A stretch of 13,402 nt of DNA from NCBI GenBank assembly GCA_021199145.1, contig JAJQIP010000113.1, positions 1 to 13,402 of the forward strand, in the 5' to 3' direction. Below are positions 1-7,274 of the stretch, piece after piece. How positions within the stretch are numbered: position 1 is the stretch's first letter; every line of letters begins with the position of its first letter. A model generated the notes under the pieces. That model ran no database searches. It saw only the letters and a program-made list of their open reading frames with translations, and was not told where the DNA came from. Source of the DNA: Porphyromonadaceae bacterium (lineage in GTDB: Bacteria > Bacteroidota > Bacteroidia > Bacteroidales > UBA11471). Made by a program: the position numbers and the translations under genes.

Positions 1-59
1 AGTTAAGGTTTAGGTTAAATTCGTTTGGGGTGGTTGTGAAACCGCCCTAAATTTTTTTT

Positions 60-85
60 GTGAAAACTGAAATTTTGATTTTCAC
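60..85. repeat. Inverted repeat upstream of the first gene
   Basis: GTGAAAA at 60-66 is mirrored by TTTTCAC at 79-85, with a 12-base AT-rich spacer that can partly pair by wobble. It lies about 45 bases before the first start codon, in a spacer with no clear plus-strand TAnnTTTG box. It could be an operator, a leader hairpin, or the end of an upstream transcription unit. The symmetry is visible; any function is a guess. Confidence 0.35.
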
Positions 86-94
86 GGGAAATGC

Positions 95-118
95 GTATTT
101 TTACGGGGGCAAAAATAC
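95..118. repeat. Inverted repeat just before the first start codon
   Basis: GTATTTTT at 95-102 is mirrored exactly by AAAAATAC at 111-118 around the 8-base spacer ACGGGGGC. It ends 9 bases before the ATG at 128. In RNA it would form an 8-bp AU-rich hairpin next to the start, and as DNA it could be an operator. The right arm also contains TATTTTTG on the minus strand (110-117), which fits a Bacteroidales -7 box pointing out of the window, but no matching -33 element is present. Confidence 0.35.
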
Positions 119-127
119 AAAAAAGCG

Positions 128-574
128 ATGGATAATCTGTGGATTTACCTACTCCTTATTTTCGTTTATGTGGGCTATTCCATTATGAGGGGAGCTCGGA
201 AACAGCGGGAGGCTGCCGCCAAGCAAGGGAAGTTGAAGATAAAGCACACTCTTTCGGTAAGTATTCCTTCGGAGGGGAAAGTGGTGGAGAGGGCTTCGGT
301 TCGCTCCTCGTTGTCTCGTAGGGAACTGTCGGAGGAGGCGAAACCGCTTATGACGCTTCGAAAGTCCCCTCTGTCCGATACTGAAAGGGAATCGGTCCAA
401 AAACCGGTTTTGAAAAAGAGTGGGAAAATTCCCGCTGCACCCCAAAACAGTCCAGCTTTGAAAAAAGAGGAGGAAGAAAATCCCTATGCGATGGAGACAT
501 CCTCTTTTCGGTCAAGAGAGGAGTTACGGCGAGGCATTATTCTTTCAGAGATTTTACATAGGAAATATTCATAG
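128..574 (+). CDS. Small single-pass membrane protein of unknown function
   Basis: I do not recognise a characterised family. The 148-aa product starts with a hydrophobic helix (about residues 3-20) followed at once by basic residues (RGARKQRE), which predicts an N-out anchor with the rest in the cytoplasm. Residues 25-120 are highly charged, rich in Lys, Glu, Ser and Pro, and probably disordered. The C-terminus (about 125-148) is more structured: SSFRSREELRRGIILSEILH resembles short C-terminal motifs I associate with other uncharacterised Bacteroidales proteins, and may be a docking peptide. The gene ends 21 bases before the CoA-transferase gene and probably heads the same operon. A membrane-anchored adaptor is possible but unproven. 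Confidence 0.65.
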   Translation: MDNLWIYLLLIFVYVGYSIMRGARKQREAAAKQGKLKIKHTLSVSIPSEGKVVERASVRSSLSRRELSEEAKPLMTLRKSPLSDTERESVQKPVLKKSGKIPAAPQNSPALKKEEEENPYAMETSSFRSREELRRGIILSEILHRKYS

Positions 575-595
575 GAAATTTAAAAAAGATAGATT

Positions 596-2089
596 ATGGG
601 GTTTAATGTTATTTCAAGTGATGAGGCTGCTCTTCTCATCCACGACAACGACAATGTCGGGTTCAGTGGGTTTACGGCGGCCGGGACACCCAAAGTGGTG
701 CCCGAAGCTATTGCCTGTCGGGCGGAAGCGGAACATGCTGCCGGACGGCCTTTTCGAATAGGAGTTTTTACCGGAGCGTCGACCAGCGATCATCTGGACG
801 GGGCTTTGTCACGGGCCAAGGCCGTGAAATTCCGTACACCATACCAGTCGAGTGCCGATTCCCGGGCTGCCATAAACGCTGAGGAAATCGCCTATTGTGA
901 CCAGCATCTTTCGGAGTTGGCGCAGATGTTGCGGTATGGCTTTTTCGGACAGATTGACGTGGCCGTTATCGAGGCCTCTTCGGTTTCTGAAGATGGAAAA
1001 ATCGTTTTGGGATGCGGTGTGGGTATTGCCCCGACCGTCTGCCAATTGGCCAAAAAGATTATTATTGAACTGAATGCGCACAATCCTAAAGAATTGGCGG
1101 GATTCCACGACATTTACCAACCGGCCGACCCGCCCCTTCGTCGGGAGATTCCCATTTATCGGCCTTCCGACCGGATTGGAGTCCCCTATATTCAAGTGGA
1201 CCCGTCCAAGATTGTCGGCATTGTAGAGACCAATGTGCCCGATGGGGTGAAACCCTTCTCCCCTAGTGATGAGGTGACGATGAGCATCGGTCGGAACGTG
1301 AGTGATTTTCTGACGGCTCAGTTGAAGGCAGGGTTGCTTCCCAAGGAGTTCCTCCCGCTGCAATCGGGTGTCGGCAATATCGCCAACGCTGTCTTGGGCT
1401 TCTTGGGCAACAATCCCCATATCCCTCCCTTCCAGATGTACACCGAAGTGATACAGGATTCGGTAATCGGTTTGTTGGAAGAGGGTCGCTGCACCTTTGC
1501 CAGCGGATGTTCCTTGACAGTAAGCGACAAAATGATGGAAGAGGTCTTCCGCAATCTCGATTTCTTCCGGAACAAGGTGGTATTGCGTCCCGGAGAGATT
1601 AGCAACAATCCCGAAGTGGTACGGCGCATGGGGTTGATTACCATCAATACAGCCCTCGAAGTGGATATCTTCGGGAATGTGAACAGCACCCACGTGACCG
1701 GTACGAAGATGATGAACGGTATCGGTGGGTCGGGCGATTTCACCCGAAACGGCTATATCTCCATATTCACCTGTCCGTCGGTGGCGAAAGCGGGAAAAAT
1801 CAGCGCCATTGTTCCGATGGTTTCGCACCTCGACCACAGCGAACATTCGGTGAATGTGATTATCACCGAACAAGGAGTGGCCGATTTGCGGGGTAAAGCT
1901 CCTCGGGAGCGGGCCGAACTGATTATCGAAAATTGCGCCCATCCCAGTTATCGTCCTCTGTTGCGGGAATATCTCGCTTTGGGTCGGAAGGGCCATACCC
2001 CCCACTATCTGGAGGCGGCTTTTGCTTTCCACGAAGCCTTCCTGCAGTCGGGGGACATGGCGCAAACCTCGTTTGCCCCTTACCGGTAA
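596..2089 (+). CDS. Acetyl-CoA hydrolase/transferase family, probable succinate:acetate-type CoA transferase
   Basis: This is a cytoplasmic class I CoA transferase of 497 aa, close to the usual length of about 500. Members move CoA between succinyl-CoA, acetyl-CoA or propionyl-CoA and free acids, which in Bacteroidales fits succinate, acetate and propionate fermentation. Glu284 in MYTEVIQDS aligns by motif with the catalytic glutamate that forms the glutamyl-CoA thioester in AarC-type enzymes. The glycine-rich stretch at 369-382 (GTKMMNGIGGSGDF) and GVGNIANAVLGF around 265 are other family hallmarks. The N-terminal GFSGFTAAGTPK is also typical. The gene sits 9 bases before tcdA with no terminator between, so it is co-transcribed with unrelated genes. 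The acid substrate cannot be fixed from sequence alone; succinate/acetate is the best guess. Confidence 0.92.
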   Translation: MGFNVISSDEAALLIHDNDNVGFSGFTAAGTPKVVPEAIACRAEAEHAAGRPFRIGVFTGASTSDHLDGALSRAKAVKFRTPYQSSADSRAAINAEEIAYCDQHLSELAQMLRYGFFGQIDVAVIEASSVSEDGKIVLGCGVGIAPTVCQLAKKIIIELNAHNPKELAGFHDIYQPADPPLRREIPIYRPSDRIGVPYIQVDPSKIVGIVETNVPDGVKPFSPSDEVTMSIGRNVSDFLTAQLKAGLLPKEFLPLQSGVGNIANAVLGFLGNNPHIPPFQMYTEVIQDSVIGLLEEGRCTFASGCSLTVSDKMMEEVFRNLDFFRNKVVLRPGEISNNPEVVRRMGLITINTALEVDIFGNVNSTHVTGTKMMNGIGGSGDFTRNGYISIFTCPSVAKAGKISAIVPMVSHLDHSEHSVNVIITEQGVADLRGKAPRERAELIIENCAHPSYRPLLREYLALGRKGHTPHYLEAAFAFHEAFLQSGDMAQTSFAPYR

Positions 2090-2098
2090 AAGTCGGTT

Positions 2099-2815
2099 AT
2101 GGAGGAGTGGCTGTCACGGACCTCGCTCTTGTTGGGGGAGAGTAGTCTCTCCCGCCTGCGGCAGGCGCATGTGTTGGTCGTTGGAATCGGCGGTGTCGGG
2201 GCCTATGCGGCCGAAATGTTGGTTCGTGCAGGTATCGGGGAAATCACCCTATTGGATGCCGATCGGGTGGAGCCGACTAATTTGAACCGTCAGTTGGTCG
2301 CCCTTCATTCCACCTTGGGACGACCCAAGGTGGAGGTCCTGGGGGAGCGTCTCCGGGATATCCATCCCGGTCTTCGGTTGCATGCCGAAAGTTATTTCCT
2401 TACGGCTGAGGCGGTGGCGGAGCGGCTGGAGACTCCCTACGATTTTGTAGTCGATGCCATCGATACCATTGCCCCTAAGACAGCTTTGTTGGAGGCCTGT
2501 TTTCATCGCAAAATCCGGGTCATCTCCTCTATGGGAGCCGGAGCACGTCTCGATCCGTCAGCGGTGGCTTATGCCGACATTGCTGATACCTGTTACTGCG
2601 GATTGGCTCGGGAGGTGAGGCGGCGATTGCGGGAAAAGGGAATCCGACGGGGAGTGGAGGTGGTCTTTTCTCGGGAACAACCCCACCGTTCGGCCCTGCA
2701 AATGCAGGAGGGGGAGTCGGGTCCCTCGAAAGTGGTCGGCACGGTGTCATATTTGCCGGCCCTCTTCGGCTGTTACTTGGCGGCCTATGTGATACGCAAA
2801 TTGGCGGAAGAATGA
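2099..2815 (+). CDS. tcdA: tRNA threonylcarbamoyladenosine dehydratase (TcdA/CsdL)
   Basis: This is a 238-aa E1/ThiF-superfamily enzyme. TcdA uses ATP to cyclise t6A at position 37 of ANN-decoding tRNAs to ct6A. Visible features are the nucleotide-binding GIGGVG at 29-34, the acidic strand end D53/D55 followed by NLNRQ (61-65), which binds ATP in this superfamily, DAIDT at 119-123 with the following KTALLEAC helix, and SMGAGARLDP (144-153), characteristic of the TcdA branch rather than ThiF or MoeB. The ThiF/MoeB-type CxxC zinc pairs are absent. It is slightly shorter than E. coli TcdA (about 268 aa). Its stop overlaps the next start as ATGA, so it should be translationally coupled to the ABC ATPase gene. 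Confidence 0.9.
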   Translation: MEEWLSRTSLLLGESSLSRLRQAHVLVVGIGGVGAYAAEMLVRAGIGEITLLDADRVEPTNLNRQLVALHSTLGRPKVEVLGERLRDIHPGLRLHAESYFLTAEAVAERLETPYDFVVDAIDTIAPKTALLEACFHRKIRVISSMGAGARLDPSAVAYADIADTCYCGLAREVRRRLREKGIRRGVEVVFSREQPHRSALQMQEGESGPSKVVGTVSYLPALFGCYLAAYVIRKLAEE

Positions 2816-3486
2816 TAGAGGTAAAGAATATCTGTAAGAGTTTCGGTCCCCTTTCGGTGTTGAAAGGGATTGACCTTTCCATCGAACAGGGGGAGATTGT
2901 TTCGATTGTCGGGGCCAGCGGTGCCGGGAAGACGACCCTCCTGCAGATTATGGGGACCATTGAGAAACCGGATGCCGGAGAGGTGCGGATAGGAGGATGC
3001 CCGGTATTCACTTTGCGGGAAAAGGCTCTGTCGGCCTTCCGCAACCAACATATCGGCTTTGTTTTCCAGTTCCACCAGCTATTGCCCGAATTTACCGCTT
3101 TGGAGAATGTTCTTCTGCCGGCCCTTATCGGTCATCGCAACCGAGGGGAGAGTCGGAAGAAGGCCATTGAGTTACTCGAGTTTTTGGGATTGGCCGACCG
3201 TCTTTCCCACAAACCGGCCCAGCTCTCCGGTGGGGAAAAACAGCGGGTGGCCGTGGCTCGGGCGTTGATTAACCGTCCCGATGTGGTGTTGGCCGATGAG
3301 CCTTCGGGGAGCCTCGATACCCAGAACAAGGCGGAGTTGCATCATCTCTTTTTCGATTTGCGGAAGGCTTTCGGTAAAACCTTTGTCATTGTCACTCACG
3401 ATGAGGCGTTGGCCCGTCTCTCCGACCGTATGATTGAACTGTGTGACGGCCGCATTGTGTCGTCTGTCCAAACCGGTTTGTCGTGA
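2812..3486 (+). CDS. lolD: LolD-type ABC transporter ATP-binding protein
   Basis: This 224-aa ABC ATPase has every motif: Walker A GASGAGKT (34-41), Q-loop Gln86 in FVFQFHQLLPEFTALENV, signature LSGGEKQ (138-144), Walker B VVLADE (158-163) and H-loop His196. The Q-loop region and overall length match the LolD/MacB subfamily, which powers LolCDE release of lipoproteins from the inner membrane, or related MacB-type export. No permease gene is adjacent, so the membrane partner must be encoded elsewhere. The gene overlaps tcdA by 4 bases, and its TGA shares a base with the ATG of the next gene, itself a predicted lipoprotein. LolD is the most likely assignment, but an FtsE-like or MacB-like ATPase of unknown partner cannot be excluded. 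Confidence 0.85.
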   Translation: MIEVKNICKSFGPLSVLKGIDLSIEQGEIVSIVGASGAGKTTLLQIMGTIEKPDAGEVRIGGCPVFTLREKALSAFRNQHIGFVFQFHQLLPEFTALENVLLPALIGHRNRGESRKKAIELLEFLGLADRLSHKPAQLSGGEKQRVAVARALINRPDVVLADEPSGSLDTQNKAELHHLFFDLRKAFGKTFVIVTHDEALARLSDRMIELCDGRIVSSVQTGLS

Positions 3487-4133
3487 TGCGGGTGAAACGG
3501 GGAGCGGCGGTTCTTTTGCTTTTCCCTCTTCTGACTTTGGCTTGCCAAGAGGAGAAGGAGTTGGATCTCACCGCCTTTCAATACGATGTGGTTACCTGTC
3601 GGCGAGGACAAGGAGAGGAGGGGTGGCTCTTTTTACGGGACGACACTACCTGGCTCTATCCGCAGTCTCCGCTCTCTTCGAGTAGCCTCTCCGACGGCCA
3701 ACGGGTGTTGATTGGTTATTCGCCCGTGGAGCAGATAGATACTCGGGCTTGGCGTATCACCTTGCAGACGGCGGTACAGTCTATCGTTTCGGGTGAAATC
3801 ACTTACCTCCCTGCCGTTATGTCGAAGGAGTTGGCCGACGACCCGCTCTATGTGACTTCGCTCTGGTGCAGCGGTGGTTTTGTGAATCTGCGTTTTAAGG
3901 TGCTCTACCATGAGGTCTCCCACCGGTTGTCCGCCGTGGCCTTTTTGCCCCAATCCTCTACCGATACGCTCGATGTGGAGATAAGGCATGATGCCTGTGA
4001 CGACACTCCCGGCTATTATGCTTCGGGGTATGCCTCCTTCTCCTTGCCCGATATGCCGCCTCGGGTGGTGCGGGTCGGTATAAACAGTTCCAACCTGGGA
4101 GGAGAGAAACAGTATATATTTTTAACCGAATAG
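3486..4133 (+). CDS. NigD-like lipoprotein
   Basis: The 215-aa product starts with a signal peptide ending in a lipobox (LTLAC, Cys20), so it should be lipidated. The residues after Cys20 (QEEKE) are acidic, like the surface-export signal of Bacteroidetes lipoproteins, so display on the outer membrane surface is plausible. The N-terminal half resembles the OB-like NigD domain. The C-terminal half (about 120-205) carries the VTSLWCSGGFVNLRFK and YYASGYASFSLPD patterns I associate with NigD C-terminal domains. NigD is named after a Prevotella nigrescin locus; its biochemical role is unknown. A GTG three bases upstream (3483) is an alternative start, but ATG at 3486, overlapping the lolD stop as TGATG, fits better. 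The gene ends 9 bases before the DUF3467 gene. Confidence 0.78.
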   Translation: MRVKRGAAVLLLFPLLTLACQEEKELDLTAFQYDVVTCRRGQGEEGWLFLRDDTTWLYPQSPLSSSSLSDGQRVLIGYSPVEQIDTRAWRITLQTAVQSIVSGEITYLPAVMSKELADDPLYVTSLWCSGGFVNLRFKVLYHEVSHRLSAVAFLPQSSTDTLDVEIRHDACDDTPGYYASGYASFSLPDMPPRVVRVGINSSNLGGEKQYIFLTE

Positions 4134-4142
4134 ATAAAAACA

Positions 4143-4439
4143 ATGGAAAAGAAAGAGTTGCAAATAGAACTTACGCCCGATGTGGCGGAAGGCATTTATG
4201 CGAATCTGGCCGTAATCAGCCACTCCTCTTCGGAGTTCGTGGCCGATTTTATCCGTGTTCTGCCCGGTATGCCCAAGGCACATGTCAAGTCACGGATTGT
4301 CCTCACCCCCGAACATGCCAAACGGTTGCTCTTCGCCCTCGAAGAGAATGTCGTGAAGTATGAGAAGCAGTTCGGGAAAATCAATGTCGGTGAAGGTTCG
4401 TCCAAACCGCCCTTCATCATTCCCGGCGGAGAGGCCTGA
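4143..4439 (+). CDS. DUF3467 family protein
   Basis: This is a 98-aa cytoplasmic protein with no signal or membrane segment. It matches the DUF3467 pattern: an N-terminal strand (LQIELTPDVAEGIYANLAVI), HSSSEFVADFIRVLPGMPKA in the middle, then VLTPEHAKRLLFALEENV and a flexible Pro/Gly C-terminus. The function is unknown. In Bacteroides, as I recall, the DUF3467 gene lies directly downstream of rpoBC, whereas here it ends a run with tcdA, lolD and a NigD-like lipoprotein gene. It starts 9 bases after the previous stop and is the last gene before the cysS promoter, with no hairpin terminator visible in between. Confidence 0.85.
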   Translation: MEKKELQIELTPDVAEGIYANLAVISHSSSEFVADFIRVLPGMPKAHVKSRIVLTPEHAKRLLFALEENVVKYEKQFGKINVGEGSSKPPFIIPGGEA

Positions 4440-4453
4440 TAGGAGGGTTCCCT

Positions 4454-4485
4454 TTTGTCCCTTTGGGCGGGATTCGTTACCTTTG
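4454..4485 (+). promoter_or_regulatory. Canonical Bacteroidales promoter of cysS
   Basis: A -33 element TTTG (4454-4457) is followed after 20 bases by a perfect -7 box TACCTTTG (4478-4485), matching the consensus TTTG-N19/20-TAnnTTTG. The predicted start of transcription is near 4491-4493, giving a leader of about 11 bases before the ATG at 4504. This makes cysS its own transcription unit, though read-through from the upstream operon is possible. Confidence 0.75.
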
Positions 4486-4503
4486 TCTTTTTAAAACGGA
4501 GTT

Positions 4504-5979
4504 ATGGAACAGAAGCTTTTCATTTATAATACCTTGACCCGTCGTAAGGAGGAGTTTGTCCCCCTCAATCCTCCCTATGTCGGGATGTATGTCTGCGGTC
4601 CGACGGTCTACGGCGATGCCCATTTGGGTCATGCCCGTCCCGCCATCACCTTCGACCTGCTCTTCCGCTATTTACGGCATCTCGGTTACAAGGTGCGCTA
4701 TGTGCGCAATATCACCGATGTGGGGCATCTCGAAAACGATGCGGACGAAGGAGAAGACAAAATCGCCAAGAAGGCCCGTCTCGAGAAGTTGGAGCCGATG
4801 GAGGTGGTGCAGTTCTATCTCAATCGCTATCATAAGGCGATGGAGGCCCTCAATGTATGTCCGCCCAGCATCGAACCGCACGCTTCGGGCCATATCATCG
4901 AACAAATCGAATACATTCGGAAAATTCTCGACCACGGCTATGCCTATGAGAGTGAGGGGTCGGTCTACTTCGACGTGGAGAAGTACAGCAAGGAGCATGC
5001 CTATGGAAAGCTCTCCGGCCGGAATATCGAAGAGTTGCGGGAGACCACCCGGGCGTTGGACGGACAGTCCGAAAAGCGGCACGCCTTTGATTTTGCTTTG
5101 TGGAAAAAGGCTGCGCCCGAACATATCATGCGTTGGCCCTCCCCGTGGAGCGACGGTTTCCCGGGTTGGCATCTGGAGTGCTCGACCATGAGTACCAAAT
5201 ATTTGGGAGAGACCTTTGACATTCATGGGGGCGGTATGGATTTGCTCTTCCCCCACCACGAGTGCGAGATTGCCCAGTCTGTGGCGGCACAGGGGCATGA
5301 GACGGTACGCTATTGGATGCACAACAACATGATTACCATCAACGGAAAGAAGATGGGAAAGTCGTTGGGCAACTTCATCACCCTCGAAGAGTTCTTTTCA
5401 GGGAGCCATCCTTTGCTGACGCAACCCTATGCACCGATGACCATCCGCTTCTTCATCTTGCAGGCGCAATACCGTAGTACCCTCGATTTCAGCAATGAGG
5501 CTCTCCAGGGGGCCGAGAAGGCCTGGCAACGGATGGCTGAGGGGTGGCGCAACCTCTCCAAGATTGTCCCCGCTCCGGTATCGACCCTCGATGTGAAGGA
5601 GTTGGCCGCCCGTTGTTACGAGGCGATGAACGACGACCTCAATACCTCTGTAGTCATCTCCCACCTCTTCGACGGGTTGCGGAGTATCAATAGTGTCTTG
5701 GCCGGAAAAGAGACTCTTTCGGTCGATGATTTGGCCCTGTTGCGGGAGACCTTCTCCACTTTCCTGTTCGACATTCTGGGTATGCGGATAGAGGGTGAGG
5801 AAGGCGGTGCTTCCGATAGAGAACCTTTTGAGAAGGCCGTCGACTTGCTGTTGGAAATCCGTCAGGAGGCCAAGAGTCGGAAAGATTGGACCACTTCCGA
5901 CCTGATTCGGAACAAGCTGGGGGAGATAGGCTTTGAAATCAAGGATACCAAGGAGGGGGCTACCTGGAAATTGAAATAG
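4504..5979 (+). CDS. cysS: Cysteinyl-tRNA synthetase
   Basis: This class I aminoacyl-tRNA synthetase joins cysteine to tRNA-Cys in the cytoplasm. At 491 aa it has normal family length. The HIGH motif is HLGH (40-43) and the KMSKS loop is KMGKS (283-287). The zinc ligands that recognise the cysteine thiol are all present: Cys31, Cys226, His251 and Glu255, with the same 25- and 4-residue spacing as Cys209, His234 and Glu238 of the E. coli enzyme. The C-terminal part is the DALR-type helical anticodon-binding region and ends in a lysine-rich tail. It has its own consensus promoter and a strong hairpin terminator, so it is probably monocistronic. The ATG at 4504 lies 5 residues before the conserved first strand, so the start is secure. 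Confidence 0.97.
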   Translation: MEQKLFIYNTLTRRKEEFVPLNPPYVGMYVCGPTVYGDAHLGHARPAITFDLLFRYLRHLGYKVRYVRNITDVGHLENDADEGEDKIAKKARLEKLEPMEVVQFYLNRYHKAMEALNVCPPSIEPHASGHIIEQIEYIRKILDHGYAYESEGSVYFDVEKYSKEHAYGKLSGRNIEELRETTRALDGQSEKRHAFDFALWKKAAPEHIMRWPSPWSDGFPGWHLECSTMSTKYLGETFDIHGGGMDLLFPHHECEIAQSVAAQGHETVRYWMHNNMITINGKKMGKSLGNFITLEEFFSGSHPLLTQPYAPMTIRFFILQAQYRSTLDFSNEALQGAEKAWQRMAEGWRNLSKIVPAPVSTLDVKELAARCYEAMNDDLNTSVVISHLFDGLRSINSVLAGKETLSVDDLALLRETFSTFLFDILGMRIEGEEGGASDREPFEKAVDLLLEIRQEAKSRKDWTTSDLIRNKLGEIGFEIKDTKEGATWKLK

Positions 5980-6005
5980 GTATTCTTCTTTAGGAGTGAT
6001 AGTTT

Positions 6006-6043
6006 AAAGGCTTCCCTCTTTTTGAAAGAGGGAAGCCTTTTTT
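6006..6043. terminator. Bidirectional hairpin terminator between cysS and the asparaginase gene
   Basis: A perfect 16-bp stem (6006-6021 with 6025-6040) closes on a 3-base loop, TTG, and runs into TTTTTT (6038-6043) on the plus strand. On the minus strand the mirrored arm also ends in TTT. It lies 27 bases after the cysS stop and about 30 bases after the stop of the convergent asparaginase gene, so it can serve both transcripts. Confidence 0.92.
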
Positions 6044-6073
6044 GCGATGAAATGTGAAATAGCCCCTTTAGGG

Positions 6074-7159
6074 TCAGAGGTCAAGTGTGGCCTCTTGCTG
6101 TAGGGGAAGGTCGCTTTCGAGGGTGATTTCTCCAGCCAACGACTGGTTCATGAGTCGTCGCACCTCTTCGGGGGGGTAGCCGTGGCCGAAGAGGAACATC
6201 AGTTTGGTCACCGCCGCTTCGACGGTACTGTCATATCCGCTGGTCACCCCCGCTTCGAGGAGTTGTCGGCCGTTTTCGTACCGTTTCATGTCAACCGACC
6301 CGGAGAGGCACTGCGTGATGTTGATGATGACCATTCCCCGTTGGGTGGCCTCCCGCACGGCTCGGACGAACCACTCCCGTTGGGGGGCGTTACCCGTTCC
6401 GAAGGTCTTCATCACGATGGCCTTCAGTCCCTCCGTTTTCAGTACTTCGGTGACGATGCGTTCCTGGATGCCGGGGAAGAGGGTCAGTACAATCACATTG
6501 GTGTCGAAGAGGAAATGGGGTTTTAGCGGCAGTCCGGCTTGCCGGTGCAGGATGCGGCGGGTATAGTAGTTGATGTAGACCCCTACGTCGGCCAGATTGG
6601 GATAGTTGTGCGACTTGAAGGCGTTGAACTTTTCGGCGTTGGCCTTGGTCGTGCGGTTCCCCCGTAGCAACTGGTTCTGGAAGAGGATGCACACTTCGGG
6701 CACCGAGGGGGTGCCGTCGGGCCGTTTGGAGGTGGCAATCTCTATGGCTGTAATCAGATTTTCCTTGCCATCGGTGCGAAGTACTCCGATGGGGAGTTGG
6801 CTTCCCGTGAAGATGACCGGCTTGGCCAGATTTTCGAGGGCGAAGCTGAGGGCCGAAGCCGTGTAGGCCATGGTATCGGAGCCGTGCAGCACCACGAAAC
6901 CATCGTATTGATTGTAATTGTCGTAGATAATCTGGGCCAGTTTCACCCAAAGGGCGGGGGTCATGTCGGAGGAGTCGATGGGCGGATTGAACTGGATGGA
7001 GTCAATGCGGCACCGCATCTGTTTCAGTTCGGGAATGTGCCGGGTGAGATGCTCGAAAGTGAAGCTCTCCAAAGCCCCTGTTTCGGGGTTGCGGATCATT
7101 CCGATAGTTCCTCCGGTATAAATCAGGAGGACGGATGGGGAGGCGAGGTCGGTCGTCAT
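6074..7159 (-). CDS. ansA: Type I (cytosolic) L-asparaginase
   Basis: This enzyme hydrolyses asparagine to aspartate and ammonia. The 361-aa product has no signal peptide and follows the layout of E. coli AnsA (338 aa) with a slightly longer C-terminus. The first catalytic threonine is Thr18 in YTGGTIGM. The second motif is HGSDT (92-96), where Ser94 stands at the position of the AnsA catalytic threonine (HGTDT) and Asp95 is kept. GNRTTKA keeps the lysine of the triad, and INITQCLSG is also conserved. The frame is open upstream to 7213, but a -7 box (TATTTTTG on the minus strand, 7188-7195) lies between that ATG and the ATG at 7159, and the extra residues are not family-like, so I start at 7159. 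Confidence 0.92.
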   Translation of the reverse strand: MTTDLASPSVLLIYTGGTIGMIRNPETGALESFTFEHLTRHIPELKQMRCRIDSIQFNPPIDSSDMTPALWVKLAQIIYDNYNQYDGFVVLHGSDTMAYTASALSFALENLAKPVIFTGSQLPIGVLRTDGKENLITAIEIATSKRPDGTPSVPEVCILFQNQLLRGNRTTKANAEKFNAFKSHNYPNLADVGVYINYYTRRILHRQAGLPLKPHFLFDTNVIVLTLFPGIQERIVTEVLKTEGLKAIVMKTFGTGNAPQREWFVRAVREATQRGMVIINITQCLSGSVDMKRYENGRQLLEAGVTSGYDSTVEAAVTKLMFLFGHGYPPEEVRRLMNQSLAGEITLESDLPLQQEATLDL

Positions 7160-7187
7160 AGCGAAGAAAAGGATTAGGTATTTGCGG

Positions 7188-7195
7188 CAAAAATA
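7188..7195 (-). promoter_or_regulatory. -7 box of the asparaginase promoter
   Basis: The minus strand reads TATTTTTG, a match to TAnnTTTG. Transcription would start near 7181, about 20 bases before the ATG at 7159. A TTTTTG lies upstream at 7211-7216, but its spacing of 15 bases is shorter than the usual 19-20, so the -33 element is uncertain. Confidence 0.55.
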
Positions 7196-7250
7196 GTGAA
7201 AAATCCGATACAAAAAGGGGGGAAGGGTCCCTCATGTTCCCTCTTTTTGC

Positions 7251-7258
7251 TACATTTG
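7251..7258 (+). promoter_or_regulatory. -7 box of the proA promoter
   Basis: TACATTTG matches the Bacteroidales -7 consensus TAnnTTTG and lies 16 bases before the proA ATG, leaving a leader of roughly 10 bases. No good TTTG is found 19-20 bases upstream, so the promoter may be weak or activator-dependent. It probably drives proA-argF' and perhaps argS. Confidence 0.65.
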
Positions 7259-7274
7259 CAAAAAAGAAGAGCTT

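Noticed and set aside
110..117. TATTTTTG on the minus strand, a possible promoter for a gene left of the window
   Set aside because: No TTTG is found 19-20 bases upstream on that strand and no minus-strand gene is visible within the window, so I do not call it as a promoter.
809..2065. A 418-codon open frame on the minus strand opposite the CoA-transferase gene
   Set aside because: It lies wholly inside a clear CoA-transferase gene, its translation shows no recognisable domain, and such antisense frames arise from the codon bias of this DNA.
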